From NCBI GenBank assembly GCA_963802095.1, contig CAWDHI010000007.1, forward strand, positions 310,001 to 374,000: DNA of 64,000 nucleotides. Direction: 5' to 3'. A model generated the notes under the pieces. That model was given only the letters and a program-made list of their open reading frames with translations. It did not search any database and was not told the DNA's origin. The stretch is from CAVVEQ01 sp963802095. Lineage in GTDB: Bacteria; Chloroflexota; Anaerolineae; Anaerolineales; Anaerolineaceae. Numbering within the stretch: the stretch's first letter is position 1; each line of letters begins with the position of its first letter. A program made the position numbers and the translations under genes. Below are positions 34,428 through 44,353 of the stretch, one piece after another.

Positions 34428-35255
34428 ATGAAAAAAACAAGCATATTTGGAGTCCTAACCATCGCGGTCATCATCCTGGCCGGGTGTAACTTCCCCGGAG
34501 GAGCCGAGGAAGCGCCTACCCCCGATCAAGCGTTTCTAAACACAGCCGTAGCCCAAACCGTGGAAGCGGTCAACGCAGCAGCCACGGCGGCCGCTGCCGC
34601 CATGAGCTCTCCAACTATGCCACCTCCGACAAATACTCCAGAACCACCGCCCGCTGCCACAAATACATTAGGTCCGACCATCACACCCCCGCCTCCACCC
34701 ACCGCCACGATCGTGCCCGGCGTCCCATTGATCTCTGCCAACATTGATACCAATTGCCGATTTGGTCCCGCCCCGGATTACGGTGTGCTTGGATTCCTAT
34801 TGATCAGCGACGGAAAGGTGCCGGTAAAAGGGCGCAACAGCAGCAACACCTGGTGGTATATCGTGAATCCCAAGAACCCCAATTCCAACTGCTGGGCTTG
34901 GGGGAGTTCCACCAGCGTAGAAGGGGATGTAAGTACTTTGCCAGTGGTCCCAGTACCTTCTATTACAGTTGGCGTTGGAGCATCTCCCAGTGATTACACA
35001 GGAGCCTGCCCGGTCGTCATAACATTTTCTTCAACCTTTACTTCCAACGGGCCAATCACTTATACCTATCGGTTCGAAACCGAGAGTGGTTACAACTCGG
35101 CGCAAGGTACGGTCAGCAGCACAGGTGCCGGAACAGTCGGTTCCACTGCCACCAAATCCTACAGCGCGGATATTACAGACAAAGTGAGGGTGCATTTACT
35201 CTCTCCCCAGAATATTTTTTCCGGCTGGAAGAGTTTTAAAGTAGATTGCCCGTAA
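34428..35255 (+). CDS. secreted lipoprotein with SH3-like domain
   Basis: 275 residues. A lipoprotein signal peptide ends in LAGC (Cys20). An Ala-rich helix and a Pro/Thr linker follow, then about 60 residues like a bacterial SH3 domain (NIDTNCRFGPAPDYGVLGFLL ... WWYIVNPKNPNSNCWAWG), and a C-terminal Ig-like beta domain with TYTYRFETESG. Two Cys in the SH3-like part could form a disulfide. Probably binds a wall polymer or glycan; unproven. Ribosome site AGGAAGG before ATG 34428. Ends at a bidirectional terminator. Confidence 0.85.
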   Translation: MKKTSIFGVLTIAVIILAGCNFPGGAEEAPTPDQAFLNTAVAQTVEAVNAAATAAAAAMSSPTMPPPTNTPEPPPAATNTLGPTITPPPPPTATIVPGVPLISANIDTNCRFGPAPDYGVLGFLLISDGKVPVKGRNSSNTWWYIVNPKNPNSNCWAWGSSTSVEGDVSTLPVVPVPSITVGVGASPSDYTGACPVVITFSSTFTSNGPITYTYRFETESGYNSAQGTVSSTGAGTVGSTATKSYSADITDKVRVHLLSPQNIFSGWKSFKVDCP

Positions 35256-35270
35256 CCAAATATTATAAAT

Positions 35271-35310
35271 AAAGAGACCGGTTGATAAAATCAAACCGGT
35301 CTCTTATTTA
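35271..35310. terminator. bidirectional terminator between the lipoprotein gene and nadE
   Basis: An 11-bp perfect stem (35273-35283 with 35294-35304) is flanked by T-rich sequence on one side and A-rich on the other, between two convergent genes. Confidence 0.85.
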
Positions 35311-35323
35311 TTCCCGGATGAGA

Positions 35324-36136
35324 TCAGACCTCCTGATTAAAAATAGCTTCGTCGATCCCTCTACCTCCTACCTGAGCTATGGGGGGAAGAGCTCGTTTGA
35401 AACGATTACGGCTGGCGCGGGAGAATACTGCACGAATAAAATCTTTTGAAAAGCCTGCCTTCAGACAATCCTCGATCTTTTTTTCCTCTTCAACAAGCAT
35501 GAAGAGGAGTTTATCCACCTTTTCGTAGGTGATCCCCATCTCCCCTTCGTCTGTCTGTCCCTGCCAGAGGTCTGCGGAGGGTGGTTTTTGAACGATGATA
35601 TCCGGTACACCTAAATGAGCTGCCATCTCGCGCACCTGGGTTTTGTATAGATCGCCAATCGGATTCAAAGCACAGGCAGAATCGCCATAAAGCGTAGTGT
35701 AGCCCAGGATGATCTCAGTTTTGTTTCCTGTGCCCACGACAAGTGCCTCAGCGGCTGCGGATTGGTCGTAAAGCACGATCATGCGCTGTCTTGCCATGAT
35801 GTTGCCCATCCGCAGTGCGTTCATCTGAGGAAATTTATTTATCAACGGTTCCACCATGGGGGTGATCTCGATTGTCAAAGAATTAATCTTGAGTTGATCT
35901 ATGACCATTTGGGCATGATCCAGTGATTCCCGGGAGGAGGTTTTATAGGGCATTCGAATCCCGAGCACGTTCTCTCGCCCCAACGCGGCCACCGCCAGGA
36001 AGCACGATACCGTGGAATCGATCCCGCCGGAAAGACCCACAACAGCCCGGTTTAGGCCAGCGGATCGGAAACCTTCACAAAGAAAACCCACCAGCGATTG
36101 CTTGGTGGCTTCAACATCCAGATTGATCGTGCGCAT
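35324..36136 (-). CDS. nadE: NAD+ synthase, ammonia-dependent type
   Basis: 270 residues without an N-terminal amidase domain, so it uses ammonia to amidate deamido-NAD. The PP-loop is VGLSGGIDSTVS, and GTGNKTEIILGYTTLYGDSACALNPIGDLYKTQV is the family's NaAD/ATP-binding stretch. Length is normal. ATG 36136 has GGAGAAAG directly upstream. It stands downstream of the HD-GYP gene with a 73-base gap. Confidence 0.95.
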   Translation of the reverse strand: MRTINLDVEATKQSLVGFLCEGFRSAGLNRAVVGLSGGIDSTVSCFLAVAALGRENVLGIRMPYKTSSRESLDHAQMVIDQLKINSLTIEITPMVEPLINKFPQMNALRMGNIMARQRMIVLYDQSAAAEALVVGTGNKTEIILGYTTLYGDSACALNPIGDLYKTQVREMAAHLGVPDIIVQKPPSADLWQGQTDEGEMGITYEKVDKLLFMLVEEEKKIEDCLKAGFSKDFIRAVFSRASRNRFKRALPPIAQVGGRGIDEAIFNQEV

Positions 36137-36209
36137 TCTTTCTCCTAATTAATAGTTCTAATATCACGAATAATACTCCACAATTTCTTGGATAGGGAAA
36201 TCCCTCTCA

Positions 36210-39200
36210 TCAGTTCTTTTTATGGGGGTTTTTTGAATTAGCCCCAGTGATTCCGGGTAGGACATCCTTGATAAAGACTTCCACGATCTCCGGGTCAAAG
36301 GCCTGTCCGGAAGCTCGCTGAATGTGCATTTTGACCTTTTCTTCTGCCCAGGATTTCCGGTAGGGACGATCCGAACGGAGCGCATCCCAGACATCCACGA
36401 TTGTGAATATCCTGGCATACAAAGGAATCTCTTTGCCCTTAAGCCCTTGCGGGTAACCGCTTCCATCCCACTGTTCATGGTGGCAGTATGGTATATCCAG
36501 GGCAGGCCGAAGGTAGGCAATAGGCGAAAGCAGTTGCCGGGCGAAAGTTGGGTGCTGTTTCATTATGCGGGTTTCTTCTGGGGTGAGCGGTCCCTGTTTG
36601 AAGAGGATGCTATCGGGGATGGCCATCTTCCCGATATCGTGCAGGAGGGCACCTCTGCGGACATGCTCGAGCGACTCCTCCGAGACCCCCACAACTTTGG
36701 CAAGACTGATGGTGATATCCACCACTCGCTCCGCATGACCCTCCGTTTCCTGGTCGCGCAGCTCCATGGCTTTGGACCAACCCTCGATGGTCGCGTCATA
36801 GGCAGTGGTAAGCTCCAGGTTGGAGATACGTAATTTTTCGAAAAGCTCCAGGTTATCCAGGGTTATCGCCAGCTGGCTGGCGATACTGGAAAGGAAATCG
36901 GTCCATTCCGCATCGGCGGAAGGTGGATCTCGATAGAACAACTCCAGAACTCCCTTGGGCAAACCCTGAGAGATGAGAGGAATGGCTTCGTAGTGGTGGT
37001 ATTCTTTGAGCGACGATTTCCAGCTTCGGCTGAAACCATCCAGGAGGTTTTGCTCACGGGTGACGGATACGATCTGGTTGGCGGTGATGGATTTCCCCGC
37101 ATAATCTCGGGCGATCGCGATCCCTGAACCGACGGCGGGAGGTGGCAGAATATCCTTACCGGCAGCATATTTCAACGATCCACTTTCAGAGTCGAATAGC
37201 AATACATCAGCCGCAGACACCTGGAGTTTATCAGTCACCAGGTGGAGAAGCTTTTCCAGCACGGTTTTCATATCCAGGCTGGTGCTGATGGTCAGATTGA
37301 TATCCCGTTGGGCGGAGAGGCGGTTTAGACTTATTTCCGTTTTCTGCATCAGGGAGGCACGCTGCAATGAACTTGCAGCAATATCAGCTGCGGCTGTAAG
37401 CAGGCGAACCTCATCCGCCCCGGGAGGAATTACCGCATGGGATTCGCTGGAATCCCTACCCAGCCAGACGACACCGATCGTCTTCTCGTGGGTGATCAGC
37501 GGCAGGCAAAGGACGGTTTGTGAACGGGAAATAAATTCCGGAAATGAAAGGTTGGGATCATCACCTGCCTGCAAACTTATATAATGCCTTCCTGTTTCAA
37601 AAACCTTCCTGCTGACCTCACTTAGAGAAGGATGAGATGTCCCCTTCCATGTGGACCAGGTTCCGTAACTGTATTCAAAGGTGTAGATCTTTTTTGCAGC
37701 GTCTTTAACCGCCAGGGCGGAACCCTGACCTTTGAACAACCCGCACATGGTCTCGAGGATGATGCTGGCGACATCGGAATGGGTGTCGGCATCCCTCAAC
37801 GCGTTCGCCATGCGGGTGATCGCCTCCAGCTCTCGTTCCTTCAGCCGCCGCGAAGTGATATCGGTAACGATTGCCATCAGACCTTTCCAGCGATGGTGCT
37901 CATCTGTGAAAGGCGCAGTATGGATGGAAGTTATTACCAGCTTGCCCTTTCTGTTGGTGAACTCACTATCCAATTCGACGGCCTTGGTTTGGCGCAGTCG
38001 GGGGATATCCTTGCGGAAACTGGCGACTTGGCTCTCCGACATAAAATCCAGGATGGATTTACCAGGCATTTCTTCGATTGAGCAACCTAGCATTTCAGCC
38101 ATGGATTGGTTGGCATAGGTGGTATGCAGAGTTTCGTCCAGAATCCAGATGCCATCCTGTACAGTTTCCAGAAGCTGGCGGTAACGTTTTTCGCTCTTAC
38201 CGAGGGCGAGCTCCGATTTTTTATTGATAGTGATATCTTCCAAGGTAAGGATCACCGATTCCACCGCGCCATCCGCATCCAATAGGGGCGCGCCATTCAC
38301 CAGCACCCAGCGGGTATCGTGGGGACCGACTTCCAGCTGGAGGATTCGGTTGTATAGAGGAAGACCACTGTTGATGATCTGGTTATACGGAAGGTCTTCC
38401 TCGTTTACAGGCAGGTTCTGATCATCCAGAGCTTTCCAAAGGGAGAAGTTATCCGCCAGGTTTTCGGTAGGAATGCCGGGTGCGCCAAAGATCTCTCTTG
38501 CGCGGTTATTGAAAAAAGTGATCCGATTGGTGGCATCAACCACCAGCACTCCAGAGGGACTGGTTTCCATCAGGCGTTGGAACATATCCCGTTCACGGCG
38601 AAGTGATAATTCCGTGGATCGTTTTGCCTGGCGCGTTCGCATTGCTGTCAGCCCGAAGGCAATATCATTCGCCAGGCTGGAAAGAAGTGATACCTGTGTT
38701 TTATTGAAGACCCCGGGTGAGCCTGAATGGACTGCCAGTAAACCGATCGGGGTTTTATTATCCAACAACGGGAGCAGCAGCAAGGTGCGGATTGGGAAAA
38801 CGCCGGGAAGACTCTTCCATTTTGACATGAACTCAACTTCTTCGAGATTTTCAATGCGTAAAGGTTTTTCGCTGCCCAGGTCTGATTCTCCGCTGGCCTG
38901 CCGGTATGATTCCATTTCATAGCGGGAAATGGAAGGCAGGTCCTCAAGCGCGCGCTGGTTCCCGTAACAGGCTCTTGGGATTATCTGTCCCGGGTAGCGG
39001 TCATCCAGGATACCCACCCAGGCGAAGGGAAACTGCCCGATGTTCACGATCACCTGGCAGATCTTTTCCAGCATTTCATCATCGTTCTGGATCCGAACGA
39101 GGGCTTCATTGCATTGGCTGAGCAATAAAGCCGACCGGTTCGCACTGGTCAGCTCCCTGGTTCGCTGATTGACCGCCGTGGTCAAATTGGATCGCTGGTT

Positions 39201-40073
39201 GATCACGCCGTAGAGCATGAGACCGATCAGAATGATCATCGAAATCCCGATCAGGCGTAGGACATTGAAATTCTTCAACGCATTCACGCCGAATGCCTGA
39301 ACCGGTTGGACTGCCAGAGAGTAACCCAGCCTGGCATCGGGAGAGGAAATCCGGATCAAGGGTCGGGATTCGTCCAATGTACTCCCTGCGATACGCTTGC
39401 CAGAGGGATCCGTTAACGCGAAACGATAGCCTGGGAATGCATCTTCAATTAATCCAAGCCTGGCAGAAAGCGCTTGTGGATCGATTATTACGGATACCAA
39501 ACCCCAGGCATGCGCGTCCTTAATAACCGGGGCATGGGAGGCTATCACCCACCACCCAGGGGTTATCTCGAAAGGCTGACTTACCGTGGGTTTTCCTGTT
39601 TGGTAGGAAAGTTTTGCGGATTGTGAAATGGCCGGATCGAACGAGTACCAGTCCACCCCGGAGGGGAATAGTGAACCCAGCGCCGGGCTGCTGTATTGAA
39701 TGATGTGATCAGGCGCGATTACAACACCAAGGGTGCCAACAGCCCGGGATGACGCCGGACCAGTAAAACGGTCCATATCACCCGGGTTTATCTGCTCCCC
39801 CTGAATGAGATTGGAGGCGATCATCCCTGCCAGGTCTGCTGAGAGTGTCTCCCCGGTGTTTATGTTGTGGACGAACGAGAAAAGGAGAGGTTTGAAATCC
39901 CTCTCCACGGAGATCCGGTCTGACTCGAGTTGCAACTTTAGATATTGCCTGGTGAGGTATTCTTCAACCGGAACGAGAAAGATGGTTACCAGCAGGATGC
40001 TGATCAGACCGACCACGCGCCCGGAGGTCAGGAACTTTGAAAATCCTTTTTTGCTGGTTGACTTATGATCCAA
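36210..40073 (-). CDS. multi-sensor HD-GYP domain protein (predicted c-di-GMP phosphodiesterase)
   Basis: 1287 residues. In order: a transmembrane helix near 20-35, an extracytoplasmic Cache-like sensor, a second helix near 270-295, a GAF domain (about 320-490), two PAS domains (about 495-615 and 620-745), two more GAF-like domains (about 755-1090), and a C-terminal HD-GYP. The HD-GYP part has HDIGKMAIPDSIL and HHEQWDGSGYPQGLKG, i.e. HHExxDGxGYP, so metal and substrate residues are present. It should degrade cyclic di-GMP in response to an outside signal. Start is TTG 40073 with a weak ribosome site. Read through without frameshift. Confidence 0.9.
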   Translation of the reverse strand: MDHKSTSKKGFSKFLTSGRVVGLISILLVTIFLVPVEEYLTRQYLKLQLESDRISVERDFKPLLFSFVHNINTGETLSADLAGMIASNLIQGEQINPGDMDRFTGPASSRAVGTLGVVIAPDHIIQYSSPALGSLFPSGVDWYSFDPAISQSAKLSYQTGKPTVSQPFEITPGWWVIASHAPVIKDAHAWGLVSVIIDPQALSARLGLIEDAFPGYRFALTDPSGKRIAGSTLDESRPLIRISSPDARLGYSLAVQPVQAFGVNALKNFNVLRLIGISMIILIGLMLYGVINQRSNLTTAVNQRTRELTSANRSALLLSQCNEALVRIQNDDEMLEKICQVIVNIGQFPFAWVGILDDRYPGQIIPRACYGNQRALEDLPSISRYEMESYRQASGESDLGSEKPLRIENLEEVEFMSKWKSLPGVFPIRTLLLLPLLDNKTPIGLLAVHSGSPGVFNKTQVSLLSSLANDIAFGLTAMRTRQAKRSTELSLRRERDMFQRLMETSPSGVLVVDATNRITFFNNRAREIFGAPGIPTENLADNFSLWKALDDQNLPVNEEDLPYNQIINSGLPLYNRILQLEVGPHDTRWVLVNGAPLLDADGAVESVILTLEDITINKKSELALGKSEKRYRQLLETVQDGIWILDETLHTTYANQSMAEMLGCSIEEMPGKSILDFMSESQVASFRKDIPRLRQTKAVELDSEFTNRKGKLVITSIHTAPFTDEHHRWKGLMAIVTDITSRRLKERELEAITRMANALRDADTHSDVASIILETMCGLFKGQGSALAVKDAAKKIYTFEYSYGTWSTWKGTSHPSLSEVSRKVFETGRHYISLQAGDDPNLSFPEFISRSQTVLCLPLITHEKTIGVVWLGRDSSESHAVIPPGADEVRLLTAAADIAASSLQRASLMQKTEISLNRLSAQRDINLTISTSLDMKTVLEKLLHLVTDKLQVSAADVLLFDSESGSLKYAAGKDILPPPAVGSGIAIARDYAGKSITANQIVSVTREQNLLDGFSRSWKSSLKEYHHYEAIPLISQGLPKGVLELFYRDPPSADAEWTDFLSSIASQLAITLDNLELFEKLRISNLELTTAYDATIEGWSKAMELRDQETEGHAERVVDITISLAKVVGVSEESLEHVRRGALLHDIGKMAIPDSILFKQGPLTPEETRIMKQHPTFARQLLSPIAYLRPALDIPYCHHEQWDGSGYPQGLKGKEIPLYARIFTIVDVWDALRSDRPYRKSWAEEKVKMHIQRASGQAFDPEIVEVFIKDVLPGITGANSKNPHKKN

Positions 40074-40126
40074 CGGTCAGGTCCGATCCAAATGATTGGC
40101 AGAGTATACTCTGAGAAGCGGGATTA

Positions 40127-40155
40127 ACTGTAGATAATTAACCGCTGGATGTCAA
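40127..40155 (-). promoter_or_regulatory. possible promoter of the HD-GYP gene
   Basis: Minus strand TTGACA, 17 bases, TACAGT, about 50 bases upstream of the TTG start. The -10 is weak. Confidence 0.45.
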
Positions 40156-40200
40156 TAGATGGGATACACCCACCCCATCGATACCCCAAGAAATTGAATA

Positions 40201-41196
40201 TTAAAGAAATCTTTCTGCGAAATGACAGGCAGCAAAATGTCCCGGGCTAAGTTCCCGCAGCTCCGGTTCCTGCTGTGAACAAACCGCTTCTGCGATGGGG
40301 CAACGGGGGTGGAAGCGGCAGCCGGAGGGGGGATTTAACGGACTGGGCACATCCCCGGTAATTACAGTTCGTTCCTTTTTCAGGTCGGGTGTTGCTGCTG
40401 GTATCGCTTGCAATAAAGCCTGGGTGTAAGGGTGAAGAGGGATTTTATACAAAGTCTCACGATCGGTGATCTCAACAATTTTCCCCAGATACATCACCGC
40501 TACGCGGTCAGAAATATGTTCAACCACCCCCAAATTATGTGCCACGAATAAATAAGTGAGATCCAAATCTCGTTGAAGGTCTTTTAGCAGGTTTAAAACT
40601 TGTGCCTGGACTGAAACATCCAGGGCAGACACCGGTTCATCTAGAATAAGGAATTTTGGTTGAAGAACCAACGCCCGGGCGATACCAATTCGCTGTCTTT
40701 GTCCACCGGAGAATTCGTGCGGATACCTCATGGCATGATAATCTTCAAGGCCAACCTTTTTCATAACTGCCATTACCATCTCAAAGCGTTCTTGCTTGGT
40801 TCCAATGTTGTGGATCTCTAAACCTTCTGAAATCGAGTCGCCCACGGGGAGCCTTGGATCAAGAGATGAATATGGATCTTGAAAAACGATCTGCATATTT
40901 CTCCGCATTTGTTTTAATCCAACCCCTTTGAGTTGAAAAACATCACTTCCCTCAAAAAGAACCGATCCCTTTGTGTGAGGGATAAGGCGGATCATCGTTT
41001 GACTAATGGTTGATTTTCCACAACCAGATTCACCAACCAGGCCGAGAGTTTCACCTTTTCGGATATTGAACGAAACCCCGTCCACGGCTTTTACCTGTGC
41101 TACTTCCCTCTTGAAAACTCCTCCATAGACAGGAAAATATTTGACAAGATCAATAACTTCAATCAAAGGGTCATCGATGGTCATCTTATTAGTCAA
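40201..41196 (-). CDS. peptide ABC transporter ATP-binding protein (OppF/DppF type)
   Basis: 331 residues, one of the two ATPases of a peptide importer. Walker A GLVGESGCGKST, signature LSGGQ-equivalent FSGGQRQRIGIARAL, Walker B LILDEPVSALDVS and the C-terminal oligopeptide extension with Cys ligands (CRFHPRCPIAEAVC), as is typical for OppD/OppF proteins that bind an iron-sulfur cluster. Start TTG 41196 has AGGAG 9 bases upstream; an ATG four codons later is the alternative. Last gene of the transporter operon. Confidence 0.94.
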   Translation of the reverse strand: MTNKMTIDDPLIEVIDLVKYFPVYGGVFKREVAQVKAVDGVSFNIRKGETLGLVGESGCGKSTISQTMIRLIPHTKGSVLFEGSDVFQLKGVGLKQMRRNMQIVFQDPYSSLDPRLPVGDSISEGLEIHNIGTKQERFEMVMAVMKKVGLEDYHAMRYPHEFSGGQRQRIGIARALVLQPKFLILDEPVSALDVSVQAQVLNLLKDLQRDLDLTYLFVAHNLGVVEHISDRVAVMYLGKIVEITDRETLYKIPLHPYTQALLQAIPAATPDLKKERTVITGDVPSPLNPPSGCRFHPRCPIAEAVCSQQEPELRELSPGHFAACHFAERFL

Positions 41197-41211
41197 CTGA
41201 GGAACTCCTGA

Positions 41212-42234
41212 TCAATCTTCACATAAAGGTGCTTGATGCACATCGCTACTTTCATATAACCAGCAACGGATTTTATGGGAATTATTATTTATGGAAATGA
41301 GGTTGGGTTCGCGTTGATCGCATATCTCCAACCCATATTCATGCCTTTTTTCGCACCTAGTCTTAAACCTGCAACCAGCCGGAAGACCGATTAAATTTGG
41401 CACATTCCCCGGTATTGTGCTTAATGATTCCTTGATTTGACCTAATACCGGAACGCTGGCAATTAAACCGACGGTATAGGGATGCAAGGGGACCTTAAAT
41501 AGCGAAGTGACACTTGTTTCTTCCACAACCTTACCGGCATACATCACCGCAACGCGATCGGCCATTTCAGAAATGACTCCCAGATCATGTGTGATCAGGA
41601 TGATAGATGTATTAAATTTTGTGCGTAAATCGGCAAGAAGAAGAAGAATCTGCGCTTGAATTGTCACATCCAATGCGGTTGTGGGCTCATCTGCGATCAG
41701 TAATTTCGGATTAAGCGCCAATGCCATGGCGATCATGACCCGTTGGGCTTGACCACCTGATAACTCATGTGGATATGAATTGGCTTTTTTCTCGGGGTCA
41801 GGAATACCGACAACTCGAAGGAGGTCAATTGATTTCCGCAACGCTTCTTTTTTTGAGATCTTTTCATGAATTTCAAAGACCTCAACAATTTGCGAACCGA
41901 CTGTAAAAACAGGATTGAGGCAACTCTGTGGCTGCTGAAATATCATCGAAATCTGGTTCCCGCGAACTTCCTGCATCTGATCATCAGATAATTTAAGCAG
42001 ATCTTTTCCTTCAAAAAGGATCCTTCCACCAATTATCTTGCCCGGCGGATCTACCAGTCCCATGATGGAAAAAGAAGTAACACTTTTCCCGCATCCAGAT
42101 TCCCCCACTAATCCGATTATTTCACCGGGAAACACTGTTAAATCAACACCATCGACAGCTTTAACAATCCCATCATCCGTAAAGAAATGGGTTACCAATT
42201 CTTGAACTTCCAATAAAGGTTGATTTGATTCCAT
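41212..42234 (-). CDS. peptide ABC transporter ATP-binding protein (OppD/DppD type)
   Basis: 340 residues, partner ATPase of the importer. Walker A GLVGESGCGKSV, signature LSGGQAQRVMIAMAL, Walker B LLIADEPTTALDVT, H-loop ITHDLG, and the C-terminal peptide-transporter extension with a Cys set (CRFKTRCEKRHEYGLEIC). ATG 42234 lies 4 bases after the permease gene stops. Paralogous to the next gene, as usual for heterodimeric Opp ATPases. Confidence 0.94.
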   Translation of the reverse strand: MESNQPLLEVQELVTHFFTDDGIVKAVDGVDLTVFPGEIIGLVGESGCGKSVTSFSIMGLVDPPGKIIGGRILFEGKDLLKLSDDQMQEVRGNQISMIFQQPQSCLNPVFTVGSQIVEVFEIHEKISKKEALRKSIDLLRVVGIPDPEKKANSYPHELSGGQAQRVMIAMALALNPKLLIADEPTTALDVTIQAQILLLLADLRTKFNTSIILITHDLGVISEMADRVAVMYAGKVVEETSVTSLFKVPLHPYTVGLIASVPVLGQIKESLSTIPGNVPNLIGLPAGCRFKTRCEKRHEYGLEICDQREPNLISINNNSHKIRCWLYESSDVHQAPLCED

Positions 42235-42238
42235 TGGT

Positions 42239-43180
42239 TTACTCGGCGGACCTCAACCTGGGATCAATCGCATCCCGCAAACCATCACCCAGAAGATTGA
42301 AAGCCAGTACTGTGATCATGATCGCAATCCCAGGAAAAATCACAAGATGAGGAGCGGTAAAAACCTGGTTTCTTTCCTGCCCCAACATTGTTCCCCACTC
42401 TGCCAATGGTGGTTGTGCCCCTAACCCGATAAAGGATAAAGCAGCTGCTTCCAAAATCGCCACTCCTATTCCAAGCGTACCTCGAACAATTAGCGGCGGA
42501 AAGGAATTTGGAAGGATCCTTCGGAACAGGATGTGCGTCTGACTTCCACCCAACGCCCGGGATGCCGATACGTAAGCATTTTCTTTAACAGATAGCACGC
42601 TTGAACGGACTACCCGTGCGTAGACGGGTATTGATACAATAGCGATCGCCAGAAGTGCGTTTTGAATTCCCTTCCCCAGGAAAGATACGATCGCGATGGC
42701 TAAAAGAAGGGAAGGAAAAGCGAGTAATACATCCAGTGATCGCATGATGAAATTATCGGATGAGCCACCAAAATACCCAGCCAACGCTCCCAGCAATGTC
42801 CCAACAAGGATTGCAAACCCGACCGTGGTTATACCAACGATTAGAGATATCCGGGAACCATAGATAATTCTGCTAAACACATCTCGCACATTCCCGTCAG
42901 TACCCATGATATGTTGCGGTTGATCTTTTGGGCATCCCAAAATGTGGATGCAGGGTGGGGACCTCTTCTCAACATTTTCAATCCCTATCAAAACCTGGTC
43001 GGGCTCATAAGGCGCAATCAATGGTGCGAATACTGCACTGAAAACCAGTAAACCCAAAAGGATCAAACCTATGATGGCTGACCTCTGTTGGAAAAGCCGA
43101 CGCATGGTCAACCGCCATAAGCTATTTGATCGATAGTCCTTTACCGGGGCATCGTTAGATTTGCTGTCAGAATTTTCCAT
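42239..43180 (-). CDS. peptide ABC transporter permease (OppC/DppC type)
   Basis: 313 residues with an N-terminal cytoplasmic tail and about six membrane helices. The EAA loop is ENAYVSASRALGGSQTHILFRRILPN. A periplasmic stretch between helices 1 and 2 holds two Cys (SPPCIHILGCPKDQ) that may pair outside the cell. ATG 43180 has GGAG 8 bases upstream; it follows the other permease gene by 4 bases. Confidence 0.93.
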   Translation of the reverse strand: MENSDSKSNDAPVKDYRSNSLWRLTMRRLFQQRSAIIGLILLGLLVFSAVFAPLIAPYEPDQVLIGIENVEKRSPPCIHILGCPKDQPQHIMGTDGNVRDVFSRIIYGSRISLIVGITTVGFAILVGTLLGALAGYFGGSSDNFIMRSLDVLLAFPSLLLAIAIVSFLGKGIQNALLAIAIVSIPVYARVVRSSVLSVKENAYVSASRALGGSQTHILFRRILPNSFPPLIVRGTLGIGVAILEAAALSFIGLGAQPPLAEWGTMLGQERNQVFTAPHLVIFPGIAIMITVLAFNLLGDGLRDAIDPRLRSAE

Positions 43181-43184
43181 CTAC

Positions 43185-44261
43185 TCACTCCAACTTAATT
43201 CTTGGGTCAATGAAGGCATATGAAATATCGACAATCAGGTTAACGATCACATACCCGGCAGCAATCACCAAAGTGAAACCTTGAATGATCGGAAAATCTC
43301 TTGCAGTGATGGCGTCATAAAGCATTCTGCCAACACCCGAGAGGCCAAAGATCGTTTCGGTTAATAATGCACCGGCAAATATTAAACCAAATTCAAGACC
43401 GATGATCGTTACAATTGGCAATAACGCATTTCTTAAAGCATGCCGAAATATCACCAAACGATTTTGTAGACCTTTTGCCTTGGCGGTACGGATATAGTCT
43501 TGCTTAGATACCTCCAACATGGACGATCGCGTCATACGCGCAATTATTGCGAGTGGAATCGTTGCGAGAGCAATTGCAGGGAGGATTAAATGCTTGGCGG
43601 CATCCTGGAAGACCTTCCAGTCACCGGTAATGATCGAATTAAAAAAGTATAAATTTGAAAAAAATTCCAAAATCAAATACTTGGCCGTTCCCGGTTCAGC
43701 AACAATTCCCCAGACTTCATAAAAAGGAATCGATGCTACGCCAGCGGTTAATCTTCCGGAAGGCGGCAACCAGAACGGGGTATCTTTTAGAAGAAAAAAT
43801 GCGTACGCAAGCATCAAACCCAGCCAATAAACCGGCATGGATACACCGATATTGGCGACTGTCATCGTGGATACATCAAGAGCGGAGTTCCGCTTGATCG
43901 CAGAAAAGATGCCCAACGGGATACCAACGAGCGTTGCGAATAATATCGCGAGAGCACCAAGCTCAATGGTGGTAGGTAATCGTTCAATCAGGATAAGGGC
44001 AACGGGACGACTGAATCGGATTGAATCCCCGAAATCACCTTTCAAAACCTGGCTCATGTATATCCCAAATTGAACGGGTATTGGCTTGTCAAACCCGAAT
44101 TTTTCGGTGAATCTCTCGCAGACCTCTGCCGTGGCTTTTTCTCCAAGCATGGCTCTACATGGATCCCCCGGAATCATTCGCCCGAGTGCGAAGGTGACGA
44201 CTAGGATTCCCAACAGGACAGGAATGGCCAATAGAATTCGTCTAATGATGTATTTGAACAT
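43185..44261 (-). CDS. peptide ABC transporter permease (OppB/DppB type)
   Basis: 358 residues. The first helix follows MFKYIIRRILLAIPVLLGI, the classical OppB start, and the EAA loop is SKQDYIRTAKAKGLQNRL. An extended periplasmic loop near residues 165-210 is somewhat longer than in E. coli DppB. It is the first permease gene after the substrate-binding protein gene, separated from it by a strong hairpin. Confidence 0.94.
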   Translation of the reverse strand: MFKYIIRRILLAIPVLLGILVVTFALGRMIPGDPCRAMLGEKATAEVCERFTEKFGFDKPIPVQFGIYMSQVLKGDFGDSIRFSRPVALILIERLPTTIELGALAILFATLVGIPLGIFSAIKRNSALDVSTMTVANIGVSMPVYWLGLMLAYAFFLLKDTPFWLPPSGRLTAGVASIPFYEVWGIVAEPGTAKYLILEFFSNLYFFNSIITGDWKVFQDAAKHLILPAIALATIPLAIIARMTRSSMLEVSKQDYIRTAKAKGLQNRLVIFRHALRNALLPIVTIIGLEFGLIFAGALLTETIFGLSGVGRMLYDAITARDFPIIQGFTLVIAAGYVIVNLIVDISYAFIDPRIKLE

Positions 44262-44280
44262 GGATCATTCCCATTAAGGT

Positions 44281-44330
44281 TGCGCGGGAAACAGCAATTT
44301 TGATTTTACTGCTGTTCCCGCGCATTTTTT
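44281..44330. promoter_or_regulatory. strong intercistronic hairpin between the binding-protein and permease genes
   Basis: 44281-44296 pairs with 44310-44324 (14-15 bp, GC-rich, one bulge). On the plus strand it is followed by TTTTTT, so it is a terminator only for antisense transcripts. On the sense (minus) strand no T-run follows, so it would act as an mRNA-stabilising or partial-attenuation hairpin, as is usual after highly expressed binding-protein genes. Confidence 0.75.
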
Positions 44331-44353
44331 GTAACTACAATGGGGGTCGCTGA

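Noticed and set aside
44281..44330. Rho-independent terminator for the binding-protein gene
   Set aside because: The T-run follows the stem only on the plus strand; on the sense strand it is not a standard terminator.
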